Part shown: positions 39,346 through 47,002 of the stretch, one piece after another | How the letters are laid out: each line of letters starts with the position of its first letter | How positions within the stretch are numbered: the stretch's first letter is position 1 | NCBI RefSeq assembly: GCF_024347095.1 | Contig: NZ_AP024903.1 | Span: 3,286,001 to 3,350,000 of the forward strand | Source of the DNA: Vibrio rhizosphaerae | Lineage (GTDB): Bacteria > Pseudomonadota > Gammaproteobacteria > Enterobacterales > Vibrionaceae | DNA: 64,000 bases | Direction of reading: 5' to 3' | Position numbers and translations under genes: made by a program | The notes under the pieces: generated by a model | Database searches by the model: none | Seen by the model: only the letters and a program-made list of their open reading frames with translations | What the model was told of the DNA's origin: nothing

Positions 39346-40349
39346 GTGAAACCGTTTATCAACAACACGCCTATCGCAGCAATCAGATCCCTCCACAGAA
39401 ACCGTGCCCGGAGAAAACGCTTGCCCAGCGCTTACTGTCTGCCGGGCAACGAATGCTACCCTGGAGCCGGCCGACCCAGACGGTGAGTACCCGCACCGCA
39501 CAAGTCTCCCCCAGCCAGTGGCAAAAAATGAAGGCAACCGCTCCAAATCAGGAATGTTTTTGGAACGAACAGACGTTAGAAGGCTTAACGGGTAATATTT
39601 GGGTCAGGGTGTATTTAATTTTATCTGGGTTAGGAAAAATCACCTTACTATTTATTACACCAGTTTTCTTAATAATTTTATTATTAACATACTTGTTATC
39701 CGCTGGAGAACTTGTTCATCATATAATTGATTTTTCTATTAGATATTTTATGTTCGTAATTTTGCCTTCTTCAATTATTTGGGGCCAATTCGAACTCTAT
39801 AACCGAGGCTATTGGAAACCTAAGTTACTCCGTAAATTACTCGATGCCCGGAAACTGTTTGAGCTCAACCGTCGCACCGGTATGGTGACCCTGTATAAAT
39901 GGGGTGGCAAAGTCCGTTATTCATATCCCTTTGTTGAGTTTGACTGCATTCTGGCCACCACGCCGAGTCAGCAAGGCTTAGTCAATTACTCGTTGTTATT
40001 GGCACACCGCTATAGCGGCTCGATGCATGGCGTGCCTCTGGGGGTGTTAGTGACCCCGCATGAAACCGTCGCTGAATATTACCGGCTGTGGAATATGATT
40101 CAGTGCTATATGGATGTCACCCAGCCATTACCGGATATTTTATTGCTCGAAGAAGCCCGCCCCAAAGACCCGACCACCGTGGCCTACGACCAACAAACCG
40201 GCCGGAACCCACGCTACTGGCGGGATATGTCTGATGATGCTTACGCAGAGGCGATCACGCAAATTGAGGCCAAACAGAGCAAGATGTCGGAAACCGGCCC
40301 CGAGATTGATATTTTTCACCCGCATCACCACAGAGTTCATCATCCATGA
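39342..40349 (+). CDS. Orphan immunity protein, copy C
   Basis: 335 residues, coupled to copy B by the ATGA overlap. The ends are near-identical to A and B, with its own hairpin (39620-39776: ITLLFITPVFLIILLLTYLL, YFMFVILPSSIIWG). One substitution, TLYKWGGKV for TLYKRGGKV, lies in the otherwise fixed soluble domain. It ends in the same His-rich tail as B, so the B/C and C/D junctions are repeats of each other. Confidence 0.7.
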   Translation: MSETVYQQHAYRSNQIPPQKPCPEKTLAQRLLSAGQRMLPWSRPTQTVSTRTAQVSPSQWQKMKATAPNQECFWNEQTLEGLTGNIWVRVYLILSGLGKITLLFITPVFLIILLLTYLLSAGELVHHIIDFSIRYFMFVILPSSIIWGQFELYNRGYWKPKLLRKLLDARKLFELNRRTGMVTLYKWGGKVRYSYPFVEFDCILATTPSQQGLVNYSLLLAHRYSGSMHGVPLGVLVTPHETVAEYYRLWNMIQCYMDVTQPLPDILLLEEARPKDPTTVAYDQQTGRNPRYWRDMSDDAYAEAITQIEAKQSKMSETGPEIDIFHPHHHRVHHP

Positions 40350-41326
40350 GTGAAACCGTCTACCAACAACACGCCTATCGCAGCAATCAGGTCCGTCCGC
40401 AAAAGCCGCGCCCGGAGAAAACACTCGCCCAGCGCTTACTGTCTGCCGGGCAACGAATGCTACCCTGGAGCCGGCCGACCCAGACGGTGAGTACCCGCAC
40501 TGCACAAGTCTCCCCCAGCCAGTGGCAAAAGATGAAAACAATCGCCCCAAATCAGGAGTGTTTTTGGAACGAACAGACGTTAGAAGGCTTAACGGGTAAT
40601 ATTTGGGTCAGGGTATATTTAGTTTTCTCAGGATTGGCTAAAGTTACTATATTGTATCTTACACCTATAGCAATTTTTAGTGTGTTTCTTACATCGTTTA
40701 TTGCTGGTGGAATCGATGGAATGATAAGGTTTATTACAGGATATTTTTTATATGTAATAATTCCTTGTTCCATCATCTGGGGACAATTCGAACTCTATAA
40801 CCGAGGCTACTGGAAACCTAAGTTACTCAGTAAATTACTCGATGCCCGGAAACTGTTTGAGCTCAACCGCCGTACCGGTATGGTGACCCTATATAAACGG
40901 GGCGGCAAAGTCCGTTATTCGTATCCCTTTGTTGAGTTTGACTGCATTCTGGCCACCACACCGAGTCAGCAGGGCTTAGTCAATTACTCGTTGTTATTGG
41001 CACACCGCTATAGCGGCTCGATGCATGGCGTGCCTCTGGGGGTGTTAGTGACCCCGCATGAAACTGTCGCTGAATATTACCGGCTGTGGAATATGATTCA
41101 GTGCTATATGGATGTCACCCAGCCATTACCGGATATTTTATTACTCGAAGAAGCCCGTCCCAAAGACCCGACCACCGCGGCCTACGACCAACAAACCGGC
41201 CGGAACCCACGCTACTGGCGGGATATGTCTGATGACGCTTACGCAGAGGCGATCACGCAAATTGAGGCCAAACAGAGCAAGATGTCGGAAACCGGCCCCG
41301 AAATTGATATTTTTGCCAAAGCGTAA
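40346..41326 (+). CDS. Orphan immunity protein, copy D
   Basis: 326 residues, third gene of the array, coupled by ATGA. The hairpin (40625-40772) is again unique: VTILYLTPIAIFSVFLTSFIAG, YFLYVIIPCSIIWG. It keeps the original C-terminus IDIFAKA like copy A. Its stop overlaps the start of a 46-codon frame at 41326 (TAATG). Confidence 0.7.
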   Translation: MSETVYQQHAYRSNQVRPQKPRPEKTLAQRLLSAGQRMLPWSRPTQTVSTRTAQVSPSQWQKMKTIAPNQECFWNEQTLEGLTGNIWVRVYLVFSGLAKVTILYLTPIAIFSVFLTSFIAGGIDGMIRFITGYFLYVIIPCSIIWGQFELYNRGYWKPKLLSKLLDARKLFELNRRTGMVTLYKRGGKVRYSYPFVEFDCILATTPSQQGLVNYSLLLAHRYSGSMHGVPLGVLVTPHETVAEYYRLWNMIQCYMDVTQPLPDILLLEEARPKDPTTAAYDQQTGRNPRYWRDMSDDAYAEAITQIEAKQSKMSETGPEIDIFAKA

Positions 41327-41466
41327 TGAACATGCTGTCATTCAAACGAAAAAATGCTGTGATTCCTGTAGCAGGCAATCATACCAAGTTTCCTCACCAT
41401 CTTGACGATGTTAGAGAAGGCGCCACCTCTAATGTTTCTCGCAAAATTTATCTTAATAATCATTAG
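41326..41466 (+). pseudogene. 46-codon frame, possible scar of a third effector
   Basis: The frame reads MNMLSFKRKNAVIPVAGNHT... and ends RKIYLNNH. It starts in the stop codon of copy D and ends 12 bases before the DUF943-like gene. It has no recognised domain. By analogy with the two proven scars, it may be the 3' end of a lost effector whose immunity gene follows. A genuine small protein is the alternative. Confidence 0.35.
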
Positions 41467-41478
41467 CTTAGATCAAAT

Positions 41479-41883
41479 ATGAGTAAGACGTTATGGATGA
41501 TTTTGGCTCTTATTTTTTGTGGATTGATCTATTTCGGCTATCAAAAACTTCAGCCTGCAGAGATCGTTGACGTTCATCAGGATAAACACTGGACTGATAT
41601 TGTTGTTAAACATTTTCCGTCAACCCGCTGGGGGAAAATCCAATGGTGGCAAGAGCATCAGGATTTCTTAAAAGAAAAGTATGGTATTCCTAAACCATTT
41701 AATGATGGAACTTTTGAAATTACTTTCTGGGATATTGGCTCCGGTTATCGGGTTGATCGAATGGTTGATCAAGATTCTGATTTACTCTGTTTTAGTGATA
41801 TGAAAACGTCGAAAAACTGCATTGAGAAAAATAGAGTCTTTTCGGTCTCATTAGAACGAAACGGTGGGCTTCAATTTCGTTAA
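41479..41883 (+). CDS. DUF943-like protein, candidate orphan immunity
   Basis: 134 residues. A signal anchor (about 5-22, LWMILALIFCGLIYFGY) places the protein at the inner membrane facing the periplasm. The rest resembles DUF943: HWTDIVVKHFPSTRWGKIQWW, then LKEKYGIPKPFNDGTFEITFWD, then LLCFSDMKTSKNCIEKN. The two cysteines may form a disulfide. DUF943 genes are found in enterobacterial and vibrio accessory regions, often in tandem near secretion systems. The assignment is from memory of the family pattern, and the immunity role is inferred from the surrounding array. Confidence 0.65.
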   Translation: MSKTLWMILALIFCGLIYFGYQKLQPAEIVDVHQDKHWTDIVVKHFPSTRWGKIQWWQEHQDFLKEKYGIPKPFNDGTFEITFWDIGSGYRVDRMVDQDSDLLCFSDMKTSKNCIEKNRVFSVSLERNGGLQFR

Positions 41884-41938
41884 AAGCTTGGAGTTCATTA
41901 CAGTGAACAATACTTGGAGAACTGGGGGGGATCAGATA

Positions 41939-42382
41939 ATGGTATTCACTATAGCAGGTATGTGGGTTCGACGTGTTTGTCTTATTGCTTTGATGTTATT
42001 GATACTTAAGATCTGCTTCGATGTATGGATGACTCCTGATTACACAGGAAAAAACGCATATGTGAGCAACTCTCCTGATGGGAGATATAAAGCACTGATC
42101 GTCCCAACAACCAGCCGAACCGTCTTTATTCTGCAACGCTTAAATGATCAGCAAAATTTGATTATTACACCTCTGCCAAGTGATTGGGTCGTGAGTCTCT
42201 CCGACGATAACTGGACATGTGATAAAGAGAAAGGCTGCACAAAATACCGAGCCGGATATCAACCTGAATTTCCTTTACCACCTTCATTTTGGCAACGCTT
42301 GCATGCATGGCTTACGGTAACAATAAAAAAATCAGATACTCCGCAACTCAACGAAATCAACCGAGATGAAGATAATACCTAG
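41939..42382 (+). CDS. Hypothetical membrane-anchored protein
   Basis: 147 residues from the ATG at 41939, preceded by a run of seven G's that can act as the ribosome binding site; a GTG at 41864 would overlap the previous gene. A hydrophobic anchor (about 9-28) is followed by a periplasmic-type domain with SPDGRYKALIVPTTSRTVFILQR and two cysteines (WTCDKEKGCTKY). I do not recognise the family. It lies between the DUF943-like gene and a distant immunity paralogue, so it may be another orphan immunity gene. Confidence 0.6.
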   Translation: MVFTIAGMWVRRVCLIALMLLILKICFDVWMTPDYTGKNAYVSNSPDGRYKALIVPTTSRTVFILQRLNDQQNLIITPLPSDWVVSLSDDNWTCDKEKGCTKYRAGYQPEFPLPPSFWQRLHAWLTVTIKKSDTPQLNEINRDEDNT

Positions 42383-42422
42383 CTATGTTATCAGTTACCC
42401 GAAGTTCAACAGAGAAAGCTAA

Positions 42423-43394
42423 ATGAGTTACCAGTCCACGGCCTACAATAGTCAAGCATTTACACCTCAGCCGAGCCCTAATGAGAAACGAAGCTGGTCA
42501 GAAAGAATGCATAAACGGGGAGAAATTTTTCCGTTTTCTCAGGCTAGTGATTGTATTGCAACTAGTGCTGTCAGGAGTCCTAAACCCTCTGTACTCAATA
42601 GTGAGGTCGGTGTCGATGATTTTTGGACACACCAGCAGATGCAGCCATATACATTTGCTCGCTGGGCTGGCATTTATATGTTTCTGGCCGGGATAGCAAA
42701 ATTTGCACTTATTATCGCTTACCCATTTTTTGTCATTTCATCTTTAATTGTGTATTTCATGCAAAGTACTCCAGACAGTGCCATAGATATTTTCTTAACA
42801 ATGACACTATATATCGCTGTTCCTTCTATCATTATATATAGTCCGATCCTTTGGGTTAATTGGCTAAATCCCAAAGTTGATAAAACAAACCTCTCTCTTT
42901 TTGCCCGTAAAAAATACTGCCTCAATCGAGAAACGGGTATGGTGACCCTATATGGAGAAGGGAATCGTAAGATTTTCAGCCATCCATTTATCGAGTTTGA
43001 TTGCATCCTGGCCAGCAATCCGAACCACCAAGGCCTGTTGAGCTATCGGCTGATGTTAGTCCATCGTTATAGTGATTATGCCCAAGGGGTCAATATTGGC
43101 TCCTTGGTCGGTGTCAATGCTCCATTGGCTGAGTACAAACGTCTATGGAATATGATTCAGCAATATATGGATGTCAGCAAACCCTTGCCTGATGTCCCGA
43201 TGTTAGAGCAGTTTCGTGATTTAGACCCGACAACCGCTGCCTACGATCAACAACATCAACGCAATCCAAATTACTGGCGTAGTATGTCAGATGAAGAGTT
43301 TGATAAAACGCTGACCGAAATGGCTCGCAATCAGCGAGAGCAGAATATCCCCCCTACCGGCCGGGAAATTGATATTTTTGCCAAAGCATCATGA
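42423..43394 (+). CDS. Diverged immunity paralogue (copy E)
   Basis: 323 residues with the same plan as copies A-D: proline-rich N-terminus, two membrane segments (about 80-107 and 115-140), then NRETGMVTLYGEGNRKI and FIEFDCILASNPNHQGLLSYRLMLVHRYS. Overall it is clearly diverged, but the last codons and the DNA just after the stop (GCCAAAGCATCATGAATATAG) are the same as at the end of copy A, which suggests recombination at the 3' end. The start has its own sequence (MSYQSTAYNSQAF). Function inferred as for copy A. Confidence 0.65.
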   Translation: MSYQSTAYNSQAFTPQPSPNEKRSWSERMHKRGEIFPFSQASDCIATSAVRSPKPSVLNSEVGVDDFWTHQQMQPYTFARWAGIYMFLAGIAKFALIIAYPFFVISSLIVYFMQSTPDSAIDIFLTMTLYIAVPSIIIYSPILWVNWLNPKVDKTNLSLFARKKYCLNRETGMVTLYGEGNRKIFSHPFIEFDCILASNPNHQGLLSYRLMLVHRYSDYAQGVNIGSLVGVNAPLAEYKRLWNMIQQYMDVSKPLPDVPMLEQFRDLDPTTAAYDQQHQRNPNYWRSMSDEEFDKTLTEMARNQREQNIPPTGREIDIFAKAS

Positions 43395-43440
43395 ATATAG
43401 AAAAATTCTGATCCCTCTTTATATTTCTTAAATCACTCAC
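43395..43440 (+). other. Damaged terminator copy
   Basis: The sequence after copy E matches the terminator after copy A (27049-27096), but the left arm and loop are missing: GAATATAGAAAAA is joined straight to TTCTGATCCCTCTTTATATTTCTT. No hairpin can form, so transcription should run on into the gene at 43459. Confidence 0.7.
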
Positions 43441-43458
43441 ACTGAGAGGAGCCTTTTT

Positions 43459-44526
43459 GTGACCCAACCTTTTCCTTTTTACGCCGGGCAGCGCAGCGAT
43501 AAGACCTTTAGCCGCGGCAATGTGCTCAGCCCGTTGCCGGTCAAAACGCAGATCCCACCGACCCAAAGTGATGACAGCGTTATCAGCAAAACCGATAGTT
43601 ACCTTGAGCTGGGTGGATATGGTGGATTAGTTTTTCAGAGTCAGATGATGTGGACCCACTTTTTGTTAGGTTTGATTGTATTCTTACTACTTTATAGTGC
43701 GGGGGGAGGTATCTCCGGTTTGTACCATGCTATGTATAAAGAAGAGTTAATTGACGGTCAATGGGTTAATAAAATCCAATATATGGAGTTGCTCGCCGGA
43801 TCTATGATGTATCTAGCAGGGCCTTTACTCTGGACTTTACCATTAAGGGCTATTTACCAAACCCGCAAAGCTCTGTCTCAGGTTCTGCCATTTCGCTTTC
43901 ACCGTCAGCGACGCGAAGTGATGATGTCGCGCTGGAATAGGAAAACACAACAAACCGAGATCCGCTTTTTCCCATGGGAATCGGTCTGTGCCATGGTTGG
44001 TGAAGGTAGCGCTGTCGGAGCCGGCGCTGTCATGAGCGGCGGGAATCTGCTGATTGCAGCCAATGACGAGGACGAACCCGGTTATTTCTGGTCATCCAAA
44101 CAGATTGGTGCACAGGATCTCATTCACGCTACTGCCAAGTGGGAAATGATCCGCCGCTTTATGGAAGATGGCCCGCAGGCAATCGGGAAGCCACAGCTGG
44201 TCACGTTTCAGGGCATGATTGAAGAGTACTGCCAACAAAAACAAATTGCGGTACAAGATTTTCCGAATGGCATTCGCTGGTGGTGGTATCTCAATGGTCG
44301 CTTAATTGGCTTGTGGCGGATTAACCGCGCTCGCAAGCGACAAAGCCGTCTGGTCGACAGCTTTCCTGAAGTCGCTGAATGGAGTCAGCCACTGCCCGAA
44401 TCCGAATGGGCGCAACCGAGTCGTGAGCTGCAAGCCATGAATCATATCCTGACAGAAAACGAATACGCTCAAGGCCTGACCATCCTCAACGTCGGTGACC
44501 TGCGCGAGAAATATGGTTCACCTTAG
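43459..44526 (+). CDS. Distant immunity-type membrane protein (copy F)
   Basis: 355 residues from a GTG start with GAGAGGAG 9 bases upstream. The plan is the same (soluble N-terminus, two membrane segments at about 67-92 and 115-136, then a soluble domain with RREVMMSRWNRKTQQTEIRFFPWESVCAMVGEG), but hardly any sequence is shared with copies A-E. It resembles the wider DUF6708 group. Unlike the others it has a Gly/Ala-rich stretch GEGSAVGAGAVMSGGN. It ends the orphan array and has a good terminator 10 bases later. The role is inferred. Confidence 0.6.
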   Translation: MTQPFPFYAGQRSDKTFSRGNVLSPLPVKTQIPPTQSDDSVISKTDSYLELGGYGGLVFQSQMMWTHFLLGLIVFLLLYSAGGGISGLYHAMYKEELIDGQWVNKIQYMELLAGSMMYLAGPLLWTLPLRAIYQTRKALSQVLPFRFHRQRREVMMSRWNRKTQQTEIRFFPWESVCAMVGEGSAVGAGAVMSGGNLLIAANDEDEPGYFWSSKQIGAQDLIHATAKWEMIRRFMEDGPQAIGKPQLVTFQGMIEEYCQQKQIAVQDFPNGIRWWWYLNGRLIGLWRINRARKRQSRLVDSFPEVAEWSQPLPESEWAQPSRELQAMNHILTENEYAQGLTILNVGDLREKYGSP

Positions 44527-44535
44527 AACGACTAC

Positions 44536-44565
44536 GGGGGATCAGCAACCTGATCCCCCTTTTCT
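44536..44565 (+). terminator. Rho-independent terminator of the orphan array
   Basis: GGGGGATCAG-CAAC-CTGATCCCCC, a 10-bp stem with the same loop as the terminator at 27057, followed by TTTTCTCC. Confidence 0.85.
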
Positions 44566-44568
44566 CCA

Positions 44569-44748
44569 TTAAATCCCTTCTACGTCTTCTTTAATCAAAT
44601 TTATCTCATCAAACGTAATCAGATTATTGAGAAATAGCAGAATCTCACGCAGTTCATTTTGGTCAACGGAAGGTGCGGTGCTGGTAGCAAGAAAATCAAT
44701 CAGATAACCGCGAGCGGTGAGGTGTAAACTAGGTTGTGAATTAGACAT
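44569..44748 (-). CDS. Small conserved protein of the repeat module (copy 3)
   Basis: 59 residues, MSNSQPSLHLTARGYLI... ending KEDVEGI. Compared with copies 1 and 2, the protein lacks two residues near the start and has only a few changes, while the DNA upstream has changed a lot. Conservation of the protein over a changing leader supports real coding. Start at 44748 with AGAGG upstream on the minus strand. Confidence 0.68.
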   Translation of the reverse strand: MSNSQPSLHLTARGYLIDFLATSTAPSVDQNELREILLFLNNLITFDEINLIKEDVEGI

Positions 44749-44792
44749 CGTAACCTCTTTGGTGTTAATGAGAGAATACAGCCACACTGAAG

Positions 44793-44972
44793 GTTCCAAT
44801 CTCCATGGGTGGCAAGCTGAACAAGGTTTGGAACTACCGTTAACACCAAACGGTCAACACAAGGTTGCCTTGTCAGCTCACCATAATATGAGAGAGCCAA
44901 GGCTACACATAAACATGAAGTAGCACAAGGCGATGGTTTATGCATTTGGTGTTATTACTCGGTGTTCCAATC
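44793..44972 (-). ncRNA. Candidate structured leader RNA, copy 3 (covarying)
   Basis: Arm 1 GTTCCAA (44793-44799), arm 2 TTGGAAC (44828-44834) and arm 3 GTTCCAATC (44964-44972) have lost the same base relative to copy 1, so both alternative pairings survive. The inner stem TAACACCAAA (44841-44850) with TTTGGTGTTA (44945-44954) is 10 bp and has different bases from the ACTCAAG/CTTGAGT stem of copy 1 at the same place. Confidence 0.55.
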
Positions 44973-45098
44973 CCGACACCGTTTTTTAGCGGTGCCGGTG
45001 CAGCGTAAGCAGTGTCTGGTTTGTTGGCGAGTGTTCACTTGGCAAAGCGCGAGAGAGTTGGTGAAATCTCATACTTTTCTGATAATTAGTTCGACATT

Positions 45099-45173
45099 AT
45101 TTTGCGAGTAATTTCACAGTGTGTTCTTTTATATATCAATCTATCAAGAACAATACCGGGATTTCATTATAAT
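45099..45173 (+). promoter_or_regulatory. Conserved motif and promoter ahead of the gene at 45310
   Basis: TATTTTGCGAGTAATTTCACA begins at 45099, and TATAAT is at 45168-45173. The TTCATCA...TCATAT element is only weakly kept here (CTATCAAGAACAATA). Confidence 0.45.
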
Positions 45174-45309
45174 CTTCCTCTCCTAGTCAAGTGAGCCTGT
45201 TAGTATCGTCAGTCTGCGTTAAATCAGCCATAGATCGGTATTCACATGATGTGCATATTGATATGCTCATATTGAAATCGTCTTATCACATCAACGGAAG
45301 TCATCACGT

Positions 45310-46455
45310 ATGTTCTTTTATACCAACGTCCAGAGAGCCATTAGACTCATTGATAAACAAGCAGAGCTTTACTCGCATGCGAAATGTCCCGGATGGGAAA
45401 TCTCGTATGTGTGTATCGAAAATCATGGCCTTGTCGAGACCGCCGATGCTTACGCGATCGTGACATTAAAAAACGGACGGGTGATTTATGTGCCATTCGA
45501 AGATGTCGGCCAAGTCAGACTACCCAATGAAGATGAACTTCTCGGCTATGACATTCATTTCCTGACCCCGGAACAGATGGCGGCTGCGGTTAATAAAAAG
45601 CGTCAGCTTGAATTCATCGTTGCTGTCTGTCTGCTCGTCGGTTTTATTGCGGCATTACAGGGCATTTCATGGAAACGACAACAAGATGAACTTGCCATTA
45701 AGAATACCGTCAATATCATGAACAATGTGCATCATCAAAGGCAACAGGAAGCATACAACCTCTTAAAGCAAGCCGAAACAACACTCGAACAAAGAGAAAA
45801 AGACTTGGGGTCTTTTTACGTCTATACCAATGCCAAAATGCCACTGAATGGCTATATGATCCCGAATCAGTACGGTTTCTCCAGCTATGTCAAAGAGATT
45901 CAGGACTATCTGAAACACCCCAGCTTTCGCAACGCTGATCAGGACTATGTTCAAAATGGTATGAATCCCATCTCGCTCTTTTTGAGCCACGAGAATACAC
46001 AAGGCTACCGGGTTGGTATCTATATTGAAACGATGGATTATTACATTAATCAGTCCATCTATTACCCCGGTGACAAGCATCAGCAAGATTCCTCACTGTG
46101 GATCACTAAAATTCAACCGGTCACTGAAGCGGAGCGTGCAGAGTTCTTAGCAAGAAACCCCAATATGACGCAAGAAGATCTCAAACAATACCAACTGGAT
46201 AAAAGTCATTTCAGTCGCAGTTTTATTCTGAGCCAAGCGCTGCTCAATGGCGGAAAAATGAACCAAGACGCATACATGCTGACCTCGGAGAATTTTGCCG
46301 GCAAGGAGCGGTTATTTTTTATCTCATCGAAGAGCACGCACCTGACCACGCAACAACAAGATCAGTTGATTGACAAATTTATTCAACGTTATGATTTCAA
46401 AAGAAGTGACTTTAAAGATTATGCATGGCGCAAAGTTTCGGTGATTGAAGAATAG
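45310..46455 (+). CDS. Hypothetical bitopic membrane protein
   Basis: 381 residues. The N-terminal about 95 residues are soluble (YAIVTLKNGRVIYVPFEDVG, beta-rich), one membrane segment lies at about 99-118 (LEFIVAVCLLVGFIAALQG), then a helical stretch (about 125-165, likely coiled coil, NNVHHQRQQEAYNLLKQ) and a larger C-terminal domain. I do not recognise the family. It uses the same promoter module as the T6SS units and is the last gene of the island, so an orphan immunity or accessory role is possible. It is followed by a strong terminator. Confidence 0.65.
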   Translation: MFFYTNVQRAIRLIDKQAELYSHAKCPGWEISYVCIENHGLVETADAYAIVTLKNGRVIYVPFEDVGQVRLPNEDELLGYDIHFLTPEQMAAAVNKKRQLEFIVAVCLLVGFIAALQGISWKRQQDELAIKNTVNIMNNVHHQRQQEAYNLLKQAETTLEQREKDLGSFYVYTNAKMPLNGYMIPNQYGFSSYVKEIQDYLKHPSFRNADQDYVQNGMNPISLFLSHENTQGYRVGIYIETMDYYINQSIYYPGDKHQQDSSLWITKIQPVTEAERAEFLARNPNMTQEDLKQYQLDKSHFSRSFILSQALLNGGKMNQDAYMLTSENFAGKERLFFISSKSTHLTTQQQDQLIDKFIQRYDFKRSDFKDYAWRKVSVIEE

Positions 46456-46540
46456 AGGAACGCCACTCTCGCAGCAGACTCACTGTCTCCGGCACATACG
46501 CCAGCGATAGAATGATGAAAAAAGTCGTTTCACAAACAAC

Positions 46541-46570
46541 AAAGCCGGTCAGTAAACTGACCGGCTTTTA
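46541..46570. terminator. Rho-independent terminator at the island's right end
   Basis: AAAGCCGGTCAG-TAAA-CTGACCGGCTTT, a 12-bp perfect stem, with T's on the right and A's on the left, so it may work in both directions. It separates the gene at 45310 from the convergent yijD. Confidence 0.88.
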
Positions 46571-46648
46571 CTATGCGGTGTGGCGCTAAATCATTGAATG
46601 GTGTTCCCACGGCGGCTTGTCACATGAACAACCCATATCAGTACAGGG

Positions 46649-47002
46649 TTAGTGTTTTCCCCAATACCCCATTTTACGGGCAATCCAGATCATCAGCAGG
46701 AGGACCACGACGATCGCGAAAAAATTCGAACCCGCATCAGGGTACTGTGCTTTGACAAAAGCCGAGTGTCCGAAAGCCCCGACAAAAAAACAAGCTAAAC
46801 CGACGAGCGGAAAATCTTCTGAAACGGGCTGACGCAAGTACTCCTGATAAAGCGCCTGAACCGCCAGAATTAAGGCTATCCAGGGGAAAATAGAAAACGC
46901 GACTTCGCTCATGGTCATTGAAGACAAAATGGCATCGCCACACACGCCGACAATAAAAGCAAGAATCAGATTCTTGCGTTCTGAAGTATTTTTATCCGAC
47001 AT
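46649..47002 (-). CDS. yijD: DUF1422 inner-membrane protein YijD
   Basis: 117 residues with about four membrane segments: LILAFIVGVCGDAILSSM, FSIFPWIALILAVQALY, FPLVGLACFFVGAFGHSAF and NFFAIVVVLLLMIWIARKMGY. It has the length and place of E. coli YijD, directly after fabR, overlapping by one base. No biochemical function is known. In E. coli trmA is its next neighbour; here the accessory region and the T6SS island lie between. Confidence 0.85.
   Translation of the reverse strand: MSDKNTSERKNLILAFIVGVCGDAILSSMTMSEVAFSIFPWIALILAVQALYQEYLRQPVSEDFPLVGLACFFVGAFGHSAFVKAQYPDAGSNFFAIVVVLLLMIWIARKMGYWGKH

Larger units (their letters stand above)
44749..45309. repeat. Repeat module copy 3, upstream part (diverged)
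   Basis: This gene-free region corresponds to 27280-27648 of copy 1 but is diverged. It contains the paired arms at 44793-44972, a GACACCG...CGGTG hairpin at about 44976-44997, the TTTTGCGAGTAATTTCACA motif at 45101-45119 and TATAAT at 45168-45173. No clear gene is seen in 45174-45309. Confidence 0.65.

Noticed and set aside
10867..46648. Integrative element with integrase or IS transposase
   Set aside because: I looked for integrase, transposase and flanking att-like repeats at a tRNA and found none. The accessory region is called from context only.
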